From positions 62,001-126,000 of the forward strand of contig MU008158.1 of NCBI GenBank assembly GCA_010909165.1: a stretch of DNA of 64,000 bases. Reading direction: 5' to 3'. The stretch comes from Anthoceros angustus (taxonomy: Eukaryota; Streptophyta; Anthocerotopsida; Anthocerotales; Anthocerotaceae). The notes beneath the pieces were generated by a model, which searched no databases, was not told where the DNA came from, and was given only the letters and a program-made list of their open reading frames with translations. Position numbers and translations under genes: made by a program. This document shows positions 22,744 through 33,444 of the stretch, piece by piece. The number at the start of each line of letters is the position of its first letter. The first letter of the stretch is position 1.

Positions 22744-24024
22744 ATGCCACGCGCTGGGAAGAGCAAGGGGAAGGAGCCACTTGCCAAAGGTTCCTCCTCG
22801 AGAGGAGGAAAGGGCCAAAAGCCAACAGCAGGCGCTACGCCGCCAGGAGGAGGCGAGCTTATAATGCCCCAATTCACTTGTTTTGCAGGGCAGCTTAACC
22901 CCCGCGATTTGGTTGATTTTCGGCAATGGGCAGAGGAGGATAACATCCAATTGGGATGGGTGTATGGCCGCCAATGGGCCTACACCAATTTAGAGTTGAT
23001 TGAGGAGTGCTTCATCAATCTCCATCAATCAGAGGCAGCCCTTGCCGCGTTACCGGAAAGGAATGCTCGAACGGATCCTCGCTGCTGGACCGTAAGGAGC
23101 ATTCGACAGGTGTATGGGAGACCGGAGGAGGAAAGCTCAGGAATTGCTCTCCTCGAAAGGTCGAATGGAGGAAAGAGGACGGCCCTCTCCGAAATTCCGC
23201 AAGAGCTCCTCGACATGATGGACGGAGGAGTGAAGGCCCATGCCAAGAATGGCTGGAAAACAGAGAGCATCAAGGAGCTGAAGTGGAGGCTCTTTGCGAA
23301 GATTGTGCTGGGGTTGGTGAATTACCAAAGGACTTCTTATTTCAGCACCAACTTCCTCCAGTTTTTGTGGAAGATTTCCATGGAGCCAAAGGATTGGGGA
23401 ACAATTATGTATGAAGCATACATCCACCGGGAGAAGCTCCTCGTATTCGTGGATGAAGAAGGGCCCAGGCCTTGCTACCTTAGCACCTATTTGGTGCATT
23501 TGTGGGAAACGGAGGGACTCCTCACAAGCAAGGAGTTGGAAGATGCTTGGCATCCTTCGGAGATAATCCATCTCCAGCCAAGCTTGGAAAGGCCCTTGCC
23601 TTTTGCATTGAGGAAGACAGTGGGAGGTCAGACCTCCACAAGCATGCTAGGAGCAAGGGCGGAGGATGTAGAGGCAACAAGGTTGCCGGAGTGGGAATCT
23701 TTTCCCCCACAAGAGCAAGGAGGAGGAGAGGAACAGGAACCGGCCGAGGAAGGCCGAATGGTAGTCTATGAGAGGAGGACTACCACAGGAGGGGTGACAG
23801 CCCCAAGGGTGGGGGGAGTCCCCACCATCTCGCCTAGCAGAGGCACCCTGCAGCCTCACTCCCTAGGGGAGGCACCACCCTGTGAGGGTGCATCACTGGG
23901 GAGTCACCACCACCAGGGTAGGCGCACAGGGGGGGAGCCTCACCGCGGTAGGCAAGCACCCCACGGTAGGGAAAGCAGCCACGGTGTAGGGAAGGGAAAG
24001 AGCGTGGCCATGGGCGGCGCCTAG
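22744..24024 (+). CDS. gag-like protein of a pol-less element, intact 426-residue frame
   Basis: The only long intact frame among the gag-like copies. Residues 1-40 are Lys/Gly/Ser-rich. The conserved core starts near residue 46 with FAGQLNPRDLVDFRQWA. It continues with LGWVYGRQWAYTNLELIEEC (residues 75-95), then IRQVYGRPEEESSG (near 120). An apparently globular all-helical region with ELLDMMDGGVKAH, LVNYQRTSYFSTNFLQFLWK and CYLSTYLVHLWETEGLL reaches residue 270. The tail is Gly/His/Arg-rich. The VYGR.(K/E)EE block also occurs in copies at 25386 and in eroded copies at 25006 and 26573. No protease, reverse transcriptase or integrase follows, so a non-autonomous TR-GAG-like element is inferred. 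A capsid-like role is not proved. Confidence 0.6.
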   Translation: MPRAGKSKGKEPLAKGSSSRGGKGQKPTAGATPPGGGELIMPQFTCFAGQLNPRDLVDFRQWAEEDNIQLGWVYGRQWAYTNLELIEECFINLHQSEAALAALPERNARTDPRCWTVRSIRQVYGRPEEESSGIALLERSNGGKRTALSEIPQELLDMMDGGVKAHAKNGWKTESIKELKWRLFAKIVLGLVNYQRTSYFSTNFLQFLWKISMEPKDWGTIMYEAYIHREKLLVFVDEEGPRPCYLSTYLVHLWETEGLLTSKELEDAWHPSEIIHLQPSLERPLPFALRKTVGGQTSTSMLGARAEDVEATRLPEWESFPPQEQGGGEEQEPAEEGRMVVYERRTTTGGVTAPRVGGVPTISPSRGTLQPHSLGEAPPCEGASLGSHHHQGRRTGGEPHRGRQAPHGRESSHGVGKGKSVAMGGA

Positions 24025-24930
24025 GCCACCACTACCCGCGCTTGGAGGAAGGGCGGATGGGGCGACCGTGAGGGGACCTCAAGCGTGATGGCCGCGAATG
24101 CAAGGGAGCTGAGATTTCAAAGACCAACAAAGGCAATTTGGGCCCTTAGGAGACTTGCTGAGTGCTTGTGAAGCACTCAGCCATGTGGATTTGAAGGGGG
24201 CTAGGGAGCTAGCAGCCTCCTTGTGGGCATGTCAGGAGGAAGTCAAAGCCCAAGAAATGACGGAGAGAGAGCAGGACTAAATGGCAATTGGAGGCCATGG
24301 AGTCCGATGAGAAGGCAACAAGCCGAGAAGGCATGGAAAAACTCCAGCGATCAGAACGATCTGGACTCAAACCCCTATTGGGATGTGCCTTGAAGTGTTT
24401 TTTGTTTTTTTTGGTCAAGTGTGGTGAAAATAAGTCGTTGATGAGGCAAGGGTATTTATAAAAGAAACGCCCTTGGCCTATGGTTTTCTTTCCTTGTTTT
24501 TATTTCTTAGGTTAGATAATAAGGGGTCCGGAACTCGATGTTCCTTGGCCCATGGACTTGGGATGTCCACTAAAAGGTCTATATATGTGAGGTAGGGGTT
24601 GGTATAATTAGGGAGTGATAGGTCTATAGGCTTGGAGTCAACCGATTGAGCTGAATGAGTGTGGGGTTGTGGATTGGGGTGTGGAGCGAGCGGTCGCAGA
24701 GGTCGAACAGGGGTAGGGGAACCCGGGGAACTTAACCCTGTGGAGTAAATCTAAGTCCGCTCGGCGGAGCGGCTACTGGAGCGCGAAGTTGAGGAGTTGC
24801 ATCCGGGAGACACCGCGATCTGCAGGAGGGCGCCAGGCGCACCCACGAGGGGAAGGAGCTCCGAACCCCATCCGCGACATCGCGAGTCGCGATGCTAGAG
24901 GAGGAAGGCGCCACGGCGCTTGGCCGAGGA
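24025..24930 (+). promoter_or_regulatory. 3' flank, T-run and TATA-containing leader of the next gag-like unit
   Basis: GTTTTTTGTTTTTTTTGG (24397-24414) is followed by AAATAAGTCG, a TTTATAAAAG box near 24456 and CTATATATG near 24591. The order T-run, AATAAG, TATA recurs after other gag-like copies (30451 and, reversed, 51790). It may mark LTR sequence. No gene seen. Confidence 0.4.
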
Positions 24931-25312
24931 GGTAGGAACTCGAGACCGACTCTGAAATTCGCGAATCACCGACGTGAGGCAAGACCGGGAGACTACTGTG
25001 GAGGGATGGCGCCAAGGTAATGAGATTGTGCTTGCCCAATGGCCAAACATGGATCATTGGAAAGTTCGAAATGGGAATTGGTGAAGGAGTCAAGCTTTCA
25101 TGGAAGAACGGTGGAATTACATGAACTTGGGACGGGTGAGTGTGCGCCACCAAGAAGGACAAACAAGGGGGGAATTAGAGCGAAGCCGCAGGATTGGGAC
25201 TGGAATTGGTTAGAGGGTGTATGGGCGCAGAAGGAGGAGGCGGTTTGGTGATGGAGCTGCCCCGAAAAGGAGAAGCAAGAGCAGTACCGCCCCCGGTTAA
25301 GGCGGGCGAGAG
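24931..25312 (+). repeat. tandem gag-like unit A (short, eroded)
   Basis: Starts TAGGAACTCGAGACCGACTC, as does unit B at 25313, and holds the first third of the gag-like core. Against unit B it lacks pieces at nearly every CAG/CTG: GTCGCAGCTGAG becomes GTAATGAG and GAGCTGAAGC becomes GAGTCAAGC. No product possible. Confidence 0.75.
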
Positions 25313-26548
25313 GTAGGAACTCGAGACCGACTCGCTGTAAGTAACCGCACACCGAGGCGCAAGACCGGGAGACTACTGTGGAGGGATGGCGCCCAAGGTC
25401 GCAGCTGAGATTGTGCTTGCTCCATGGCCAAACATGGATCATTGGAAAGTTCGAGCTGGGGAATTGGTGAAGGAGCTGAAGCTTGGCTTCATGGAAGAAC
25501 GGTGGAATTACATGAACTTGGGACTGGTGCAGGAGTGTGCGCGCCACCTGAAGGACAAACAGCCGGGCGGGGGAATTAGAGCGAAGCCGCAGGATTGGGA
25601 CCTGGAATTGGTTAGGAGGGTGTATGGGCGCAGTAAGGAGGAGGCAGGCGGTTTGGTGATGGAGCCGTCCCGGAAAAGGAGCACAGCAGCAGCAGCAGCC
25701 GCCCTGGTTAAGGCGGGCGTAATTCGGGAACCCAACGTCGACGGGATTTGGCAATTAGCTTGATGGGTCCGCCGATGGTCTATGTTTCGCAGACAAGAAG
25801 TGATTATTTGTCCGACCACTTGCCGCTCTCCATGAAGTGGTCAAGGGGCGAAAATCGACAGACTCTCGGTTGTGTGAAGAGAGGTTGAACTGATTTCTCC
25901 TACCCTCGGCCCTCTCTAATTTCACCATTTGGTCCATCTTTATGTGCATGCTAACCGCCCGCCAGAGGTGGAATTGTGGCCTCCTCCACATGTGGAAGCC
26001 GCTTAGGAGGTGAAATGGAAGGCGGAGGAGCCCAAGGAGGAAATCGAGGAAAACCTGATAGGGAGTCCGTATGACAGCCTGAGGAAGAGAAGGAAATTTC
26101 TACCAAAGAAAAGAGGAAGACCGGGTGGAAGACGGCCTCAAATAAAAAGGTGAAGGCGACGCTGGCACCAGTGTGTCAAAAACGGCCAAGGCCATGAAAA
26201 TGAAGGCCAAACGCAGATTGAGGTGGCGTAAGAGGAGGCGCGATCCGAGGAGGACAATTTTGCCGACTGGATGCAGATGATGAATCAACCCGAGGGTTTA
26301 GGGCCGACTCGTGGCGGACCCTCCTCAAAGATGGGAAGAGATTTTCAAGGGACTCCACCGGCAATGAGGTGGATGCAACCGAATTGGTGAGGGTGCGCAC
26401 CTTGCCGGGAGGAAAGTTCTCGATGAGGGATGGCGTCGGCGGGGCCGCCACAAGTGGATTTGCAGGAGCCGACCACATCGATGATCCGCCCGGATTTGTT
26501 GGATCAAGCTTTTAGCCTCACCGCCTGGGCAAGGGGCGACGGAGGCGC
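25313..26548 (+). pseudogene. tandem gag-like unit B
   Basis: The ATG at 25386 opens a 125-codon frame with WKVRAGELVKELKLGFMEER, NYMNLGLVQECARHLKDK and LVRRVYGRSKEEAGG. These are clearly homologous to the core of the 22744 protein. The frame ends at 25763, after which frames shift. REVKWKAEEPKEEIEE-like, KKRGRPGG and QEPTTSMIRPDLLDQA segments can still be read to about 26510. This is the reference copy for judging units A and C. Confidence 0.7.
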
Positions 26549-27895
26549 AGACCGGGAGACTCTTGTGGAGGGATGGCGCCCAAGGTCGCACTGAGATTGT
26601 GCTTGCCCAATGGCCAAACATGGATCATTGGAAAGTTCGATTGGGAATTGGTGAAGGAGTCAAGCTTGGCTTCATGGAAGAACGGTGGAATTACATGAAC
26701 TTGGGACGGTAGGAGTGTGCGCCACCAAGGACAAACAACAAGGGGAATTAGAGCGAAGCCGCAGGATTGGGACCGGAATTGGTTAGAGGGTGTATGGGCA
26801 GAAGGAGGAGGAGGCGGTTTGGTGATGGAGTAGTCGAAAAGGAGCACAAAAGAAGAAGCAGCCGCCTGGTTAAGGCGCCGAACCCAAATCTACGTCGACG
26901 CGGGATTTGGCAATGAGCTTGATGGGTCCAGATGGTTTCTCCTATGTTTCGCAGACAAGAAGCAGATTATTTGTCGACCACTTGCTTGCCTCCATGAAGT
27001 GGTCAAGGGGCGAAAATCGATTGGGACGAATTCTCTCGACAAGTTGTGTGAAGAGAGGTTGAACTGATTTCTCCTACCCTCGGCCCTCTCTAATTTCACC
27101 ATTTTTGGTCCATCTTTATGTGCATGCTAACCGCCCGGAGGTGGAATTGTGGCCTCCTCACATGTGGAAGCCTTAGGGAGGTGAAATGGAAGGCGGAGGA
27201 GCCCAAGGAGGAAATCGAGGAAAAATCGGATAGGCGGGAGTCGGTGGCGGCAGGCGGATTCGGAGGAAGGAAATTTCTACCAAAGAAAAGAGGAAGACCG
27301 GGGTGAAGGCGGGCCTCGTGAAAAGGTGAAGGCGGATGCGCGTCACGGGTCAGCAGGCGCGCTGAAAATGAAGGCCAAGCGGAGGTGGCGTAAGAGGAGG
27401 CGCGATCCGAGGAGGACAATTTTCTTGACACGGATGCAGATGATGAATCAACCCCGAGGGTTTAGGGCGACCTGGACCCTCCTCAAAGATGGGAAGAGAT
27501 TTTCAAGGGGACTCCACTGGCAACAGAGGTGGATGCAACCGAATTGGTGAGGGTGCGCACCTTGCTGGGAAGGAAAGTTCTCGACAGAGGGATGGCGTCT
27601 GGCGCGGGGCCGCCACAACAGGTGGATTTGCAGGAGCTGACCACATCGATGATCCGGGCCCAAGCGGATTTGTTGGATCAAGCGGCTTTAGCTCTCACCT
27701 GGCTCAGTGTGCAAGGGCGACGGGAGGAAGTGGTGAAGGCCAGGTTTGACGAAGAGGAGGCCAAGCGCAAGCAACTGGAGGAAGACAAGCCCCCTAGAGG
27801 AAATAAGGGCCAAGATTCAAGAAGATTTGTGCAGGCCTGTGAGAAGTTGCAAGCCATGACGAGCCACAGGAAGCGCCATGGCTCAAATTAAGGAT
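26549..27895 (+). pseudogene. tandem gag-like unit C
   Basis: The 5' part (26573-26900) is eroded relative to unit B: ACTGG becomes ACGG, ACCTGG becomes ACCGG and CACCTGAAGG becomes CACCAAGG. The 3' part is better kept. 27529-27891 encodes ATELVRVRTLLGRKVLDRGM and VDLQELTTSMIRAQADLLDQ, then a Glu/Lys-rich helix and LQAMTSHRKRHGSN before the stop. The two ends of one unit thus show opposite preservation. Confidence 0.7.
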
Positions 27896-28165
27896 GCCCA
27901 CGAGACGAACCAGAGATGCGTGGGGAGTTGTTGCGAGCCCAGAGCGTGGAGGCGCCCGGAAGGCCCATAAGTCGCGAGGATAAACGGAGCGGATGAGGCA
28001 CGTGGTCGAGCCGTAAAGGACAAAGGGAAGGGAAGCGAGGTAGCAGACCACGTGGTAGTGGAAGGAACTAACGAAGGAAGCAAAGAACCGAGGTAGCCAA
28101 ACACCTACCGTGGTTGTCGAACAGCGACGGTCAGGAGTCCACATCAGAGGAAGCCGCCACCGACA

Positions 28166-28624
28166 TTGGCGCGCCAACTCGGCATGAGCGGAGCAACAGG
28201 ACGCGACGCGGCACCCCGCAAGGACATGGACCAGGCAACTAGGTGTAGCCTACGGGAGGAGGGGGTAAGCACCTCAGCTACAGCAGGAGGTCCCATTATG
28301 TTGCGGCACATGGATGAGGAAACTTATGTTCCTGGTCTATATGTGAATGGGGAACGCGTGCTTAACTTCACTGTCCATGTGCGTGTGGAAATAGGAGGGA
28401 CTGTGGCCTACCCATCGCAAGTGAGGACTCAAGTGCATACTTCTACCATTGCGCCCGAGTGTGGGGTTGGCCCCTATTATGCGGAGGCGACTTTGGAGGA
28501 GTTAAGGAGGAGGAGGTCCAGCTTGGGTGGACGAGGAACCGTAATAATCCTCAAGGGCGGCAAGCGGAAGACGCGAAGCTCAGGTGGTACACCTCAAATT
28601 AGGACGCCCAAAGCAGATGAGTGA
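28166..28624 (+). CDS. hypothetical 152-residue protein downstream of the gag-like units
   Basis: An open frame with a compact middle: GPIMLRHMDEETYVPGLYVN, LNFTVHVRVEIGGTVAYPSQ and APECGVGPYYAEATLEELRR. It ends in a basic tail. The alternating pattern suggests a small beta-rich domain. I recognise no family. It lies 270 bp after unit C and just before a TATA-containing stretch, so it may be the last part of the same element polyprotein. The start at 28166 is the first ATG; later Met codons are possible. Confidence 0.4.
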   Translation: MARQLGMSGATGRDAAPRKDMDQATRCSLREEGVSTSATAGGPIMLRHMDEETYVPGLYVNGERVLNFTVHVRVEIGGTVAYPSQVRTQVHTSTIAPECGVGPYYAEATLEELRRRRSSLGGRGTVIILKGGKRKTRSSGGTPQIRTPKADE

Positions 28625-28699
28625 GGTGGAAGTATTGTGAAAACCTCGCTGACAGCGGCAGAGAGCTCGTGGCGGCGCATGGAGGACGGCGGCCAAGTC

Positions 28700-29110
28700 G
28701 AGGGAGGGCGCAGCGTGAGTGGATAGGTGATAGCATCCTAAGGATAGATTTGGTTAGGATGTCGCTAGACCTAGGAACGCCCGACCAGGGCGCCCCTTCG
28801 ATAGCCATCTTAGGACCTAAAATCCGGGCATGGCGCCCACCGGTATAAGAGGGGCGGATTATGCCTCACAGATAATTTCGTTGAGATCCCCACGCCCGTG
28901 GCTGGTTGGAGACGTCCAATTAACGGAGGCGTAGACGCCCTAGGAATGGTCGAGAGCTTGCTGCTACCGGAGGAGGAAGGCGATGGGCGCCTTGGCCGAA
29001 AGGGAAGGAACCAAGGGATTGGCGCGGGTCCGAGCTTGCTCGTAACGCCGGACGCTGGCTCTTCTCCCTTCGCTTTCCTCGCCGTTGTGTTCTGAATTGA
29101 GGGTCTGTGT
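28700..29110 (+). promoter_or_regulatory. TATA-containing leader before coiled-coil gag-like unit
   Basis: GGTATAAGAGGGGCGG (28841-28856) resembles CTATAAGAGGAGGAGG at 45897 and GTATAAGAGGGCCGG at 44170. All three lie between gag-like coding blocks. They are likely promoter/LTR pieces. No gene seen. Confidence 0.4.
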
Positions 29111-29499
29111 GGAGTGAGTGGATGCCTCAAGGGCTAATAGAGAGAGGGAGTGAGAGAGAGGGAGGAGAGGTTAGCATCAGATGCTGCGAGGTGCTGAATC
29201 GTGAGTGGGAAGGAAGAGAAAAATGCATGGAGAGGTCATGGTCGAAATTGTTGTGTAAGGATCGCGAATTGAGCCGGTGCGGTCTGAAGGAAGTGCGCAC
29301 GGGGAACGTTGTTTCCTGGAGGAAATAAGGTGGTGTGGCGCCCTGGTGTGTGTGTGCATGTGTGTGGATTGAAGGTAGAGGCCTAGGAATCCCCACGAAT
29401 CGGGCATAGTGTCCGGGGTAGAATATCACCGGACTACGGTGGAGACAACCTGCATCCGCGCCAATCCCGCTAGGGTTTGGTGGGACCCACTCGTCGCCC

Positions 29500-29515
29500 A
29501 CTACCGGTAGTGGTG
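29500..29515. repeat. 16-bp perfect palindrome CCACTACCGGTAGTGG
   Basis: Perfect palindrome followed at once by the half-repeat CGACTACCGGTGG. Related CCGCGGTAG/CCACGGTAG words recur near 21918, 23944, 45013, 45065 and 45462. Confidence 0.8.
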
Positions 29516-29665
29516 CGACTACCGGTGGTAGAACGGGAGACAGGTTGGGGAGTTAGATCCGTGGTAGTTGGACAAGACGGAGGTAGTAGTAGTTGAGTAG
29601 ATAGGAGTGATAGCAAAGACCGACTTAGCTAGGCAAAGGTCGGTAGTGATAGAAGATAGCGTCTC

Positions 29666-30449
29666 TTGGCACAAAACATTCCCTTGGGAGCGAATCCCAG
29701 GACTACAACGACAATGAGGGTGAATGTGGACCTCACCGTGTCTCAGGACACGAGATTCCACCCCACAGCGACCTTGTGGATCAACGGCGCGCGGAGAAAG
29801 TCCTGGAAGGGAAGTTATCGCAGACCGAGGAGAGAGCCATTCGGGCAACAACCCAACGGGATTCGTGGAGGCAAAAGGCAGAAGAGCATTTTGCCCACCT
29901 CGAGCAGGAGAGGAAGAGCAAGGCTGAGGCTCTAGGAAGAGAGAAGCAAGCGACTCAGCAAGTGAACGCACAAGAGCAGGTGATGGCTACCCAAGCCATC
30001 AAAATCCGGGATATGACGGAAGAATTGACACGGGTGATACCGAGGAGAAGCGCTCGGAGCTGGAGGCTCAAGACCTACGACTACAAGAGTTGGAGCGCGA
30101 AAAGGATGCTTGGCAGGAGGAGAAGGAAAGGCTTGCCAAGCAAATGGCCGAGTTGGAACAAAAGAGGTTCCAAGAGGAGGAGCACCACAAGAAGGTGGTG
30201 CACAGGATGCTGGTAGTGAGGAAGCGAAGGTTTTGGGCAGATTATGCCCTTCAGGCGAAATTGGCCAGCCAGCTGAAGGAAGCAAGGGAGGAGAATGTAA
30301 CCCTCCATGTGAAGGTGGGAGAATTGACAACCGCGAGAGACGCCTACAAGGGTAGGTGTGAGGATGGAGAGTGGCCCACGGAGATTGATGATCTCCAAAT
30401 GCAATATCATAGTGTGGACTACGGACTTCCCTTGGGGGTTAAGAAATAA
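29666..30449 (+). pseudogene. coiled-coil C-terminal part of a gag-like protein
   Basis: Two plus frames join into one long coiled coil. 29776 onward reads RRAEKVLEGKLSQTEERAIR with charged heptads. A frameshift near 30031-30050 moves to the frame 30090-30449, with LQELEREKDAWQEEKERLAK and ASQLKEAREENVTLHVKV, ending YHSVDYGLPLGVKK. Long coiled coils after the gag-like core are also seen, eroded, at 41406-43687. The role is probably self-assembly, by inference only. A T-run (30459-30468) follows the stop. Confidence 0.6.
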
Positions 30450-31479
30450 GTAGGGTTTTGTTTTTTTCGTAGGAGCGGAGGATAAAATAAGGCGGGAAAG
30501 GAGGAATAAGCATGGATAGCACTCCCATCTGCACTGGTATACTCCGGACTCGGAGTGGGCAACGCATTCCCGACCTACTATGGCGGTGCACCGGACTACG
30601 CCTGGTGGATAAGTCACCCACTCGAGTCCAAGCGTGATAAGTACGCCAGTGAAAGTAACTTAGAAGTTGAGCCGTGAGGATGACTAGGCGGCGCCACGTG
30701 GACGGCCCCGAGTGGAGGTCGGGGCGTACCGCCAGACCGAGTTTGCTGGGGCCGCAGGCAGTATTCACGCCCGCGGACGCGGGCGGCGGCGCCGTAGTAC
30801 GCGGCGTGGCCGTAGTAAGGAGGCGGGTCGGCCATGCACTCGCGCTACGGACAAGGAAGGCGCCTTCCAGCCAGTAGTTACTCCCAAAGGCGGCGTCAAG
30901 GGGAAGGTCATTACCGCGGCAGCCTCGAGACAATTCTCGCAGCTCTTGCGCCCGCAACTGCCTCTCGCTATCTCTTTGAGCGCCAAGCACCTTCGAGCGT
31001 GGTTCATCCTGGGTTGGAGCATAACGCGAGGAGGGCGCATCGCGCAACCCGGCCAGCCACTGAACAAGGGAGCAAGGCGATGGCACCCAAAAGCTGGCGA
31101 GTTTGGGAGCCATGGAACCTCGTGAGAGCAACATTGTGACCCGCGCTATCCGGACTTTGGGCCCCGGCCGGGAGGAAGCGGAGAATTAGGAGGAGTGGCA
31201 CTCGGATGTGTTCCGACGGTCCGGACGCTCGATGCCACTCCGTCCGGAGTTCGCCGGAAGATGCTGGCGGCGGTCAACAAGGAGGTTCGTCCAAGAACCT
31301 CGGAGGACCCGAGGCGATGACCTTGAGGTCCCGAGGCGCCTACAACCGCCCAAAGGAGGAAGAAGGGGTGTGGTGCCGAGCCCCTCAAGGCGAAGGGGAA
31401 GATAGGCCGCAGCATGGCGAGGCTCGAACGCAGAGGACCACCAACGGCCGGTTGATATCCGACCCGCCGAAATGGTAAG
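30450..31479 (+). other. spacer between gag-like blocks, no clear gene
   Basis: GC-rich sequence with several overlapping Arg-rich frames but no recognised domain. It starts with a T-run and AAATAAGGCGGG. The minus-strand 231-codon frame (30439-31134) has the composition of an antisense shadow. Confidence 0.4.
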
Positions 31480-31687
31480 GGCGGTAGCCCGGATCATTGT
31501 CCATTGCCTCGCCACCAAGGTGGATCACCTTGGTGATAACTGTTGGTATTCTCGCATGCGCTAGCCGGGGAAGAGGGTGGATCGAAGGATTATTCGCCTC
31601 TCAGAGGCCCAGAAGCTCGGGAGCGAAGCCCTCGCCATTGGGCTGTCCCACATACCGATCCATGTATGGGGACATTTCGAGCTCAAG
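31480..31687 (+). pseudogene. gag-like gene, part left of the copia-3 insertion
   Basis: Encodes VRAVARIIVHCLATKVDHLG and later SHIPIHVWGHFELK, directly before the copia-3 LTR. The same segments occur uninterrupted on the minus strand at 50575-50840 (AKIIVHWNMLTKVDHLGDNL ... HVWRHLDLLKEGEEERAL). This proves that copia-3 landed inside this reading frame. Confidence 0.7.
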
Positions 31688-31915
31688 TAAAGGAATACAT
31701 GTGCTAGTTATTGATTAGGGTTTGGGTTATTTAGTCAAGTTAAGCTCTTAGCATTATATATGTCTTTTCATTAGGGTTACGCTGCTTTGGATAAGACACG
31801 TTGATTCATAAGTCTCTTTAGTTGTCTTTTCATATAACACATAAGTTTTATGTATGTTCTTACACAATGTAATTATTATATGTTTAATTGATCAGATTCC
31901 GCCTAAATTACGTTA
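31688..31915 (+). repeat. 5' LTR of copia-3
   Basis: 228 bp, the same length as the 3' LTR, with a few differences clustered at CTG/CAG-like places (GATCAGATTCCGCC here, GATCTGTATCTGCC there). It contains ATTATATATG as a TATA-like site. The apparent ends are TAA...TTA rather than TG...CA. Confidence 0.9.
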
Positions 31916-31926
31916 TGGTATCGAGC
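31916..31926 (+). other. primer binding site of copia-3
   Basis: TGGTATCGAGC, which is the plant initiator-Met-tRNA complement TGGTATCAGAGC minus the A of CAG. This is the same defect as in copia-1. Confidence 0.85.
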
Positions 31927-33444
31927 ATTAGATGCGATCGCATTCTAGTGAATGCACATTGTAAAATGCATTGAAAAAGATGCATTTGCATATAGTTTCG
32001 TTGTTTTGATTTAGAAAATGCTTTCTTGATCAAGAAAATAGAACATAAAGAAAGTGCTTTGTGTTGCTTTATTTCTATAGATGCTCTTATAATTTCTAGG
32101 ATTAGAGTAATCCTAGCGCATCTCCTCCGATTTGCTACCTAGCAAAATCGATGAAGTACCTAGGACAACCACCGATCCTGCAGTAGATTATTAGAGGCAT
32201 ATCTATAAAATCAAAAATGTTGAAACAGACTTTCTAGCAACACAAAAATTTGGCCCTATGAATGGCCAATCGAGTGGATTGCCCTCGCTTCGCCGAGCGG
32301 ATTCTCGCCACTGCTGGGAGGTCAAGGTCGGTGATGGCACCTTTGAACTTCGTGGCGAGCAACCATCGACACGCTGCGCATCGGCACGAATACAAAACGG
32401 GCCTGTTGACGCAGTGGAAATAAGAGATTCCTTCACCAACTTGATTGGATCCCTCTTCCCGCATCAGCCAAGGTGCCCTACCACAAAGAAATTACAATCG
32501 AGAGGTTTTCTAACAACACATGCTTCCCATACATCTAGTGTTGATCACTAATAAAAGGATTGAGGACATAGACAACACGCCGTCGATAGACGCTTCGATA
32601 GCATCTCGAGGCTAATTGCGGATCGTGATGCATGATCTGAGAAAAGATAGAACATGTGGATTTCAAATTACTAACCTTGTTGAAGCCTACCTGCTTGCTA
32701 ATCGCAAATAGGGGTAGTAAGCACGCTAAGAAAACAAGTAGAACCACACATTCTGGGGCCCAAACTGCGCCCCTCTGCAACATATACGCTACAATAGGTG
32801 GCAAATTAGAGACCAAAATTGGAAACATTGCACAGAGGAATGGATGCACTCAGAAGACAGGTTGCCCAACTTTGTTGCTAACATCCTCGACTTTGTTCGC
32901 ATGAGGTATGTCCAGGTCCTAGAAAACAAACCAACAAAGGTCAATCATCTTAGTATCTTAGTGTTCTAGGAGTAGCTAACCTAGAACACAAAGAGGAAGA
33001 TGGTGATCCCTCATCCGACCATGGTGGGGAAGGGTTTAAGGAAAAGGATAGGTTTGGGTCGTGATTACGATATTTGGGTAATCCGATGAGAGGAGCTTTG
33101 CGAATAGAAAACTCGAAGCTTGCTAACGGGATGATGAATTCGGCTACCACCTCTACACCCTCACCTTCTGAAAAGAAAAAACAGGACGAATGAGAAGCTA
33201 AGGATGAAGTCGCATGTTCCTTATCCGGAGTGGTCTGACCTCAGACATGTTGAGGCAGACATCCGGATGTAAGACTTCAGCAACTGGACGAAGACTGGGA
33301 TCAGCAAAGAACACAACTAGTCGGATGACATTTTGCAATTGAAAAATTGTAGGATGAAGGATGGAGATTCTCAGAGAAACACCTTACTTTTTCGTAACAC
33401 TTGTTCCGGATCGAGAGTGCTTCTAGTGATGCCGTAAGGATGAT
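31927..33444 (+). pseudogene. copia-3 leader and N-terminal gag remnant
   Basis: About 330 bp of AT-rich leader, then 32258-32551 with MNGQSSGLPSLRRADSRHCW, which fits the start of copia gag. The rest up to 33444 should encode the gag core but is shifted in every frame. Only fragments can be read. Confidence 0.55.

Noticed and set aside
22089-22946. 285-codon minus frame opposite the gag-like leader
   Set aside because: Overlaps the promoter/leader repeat and the start of the clear plus-strand gag-like ORF. Ser/Pro/Leu-rich shadow.
30439-31134. 231-codon minus frame
   Set aside because: No domain, spans a T-run and spacer. The plus strand carries the coiled-coil stop just before it. Treated as a shadow.
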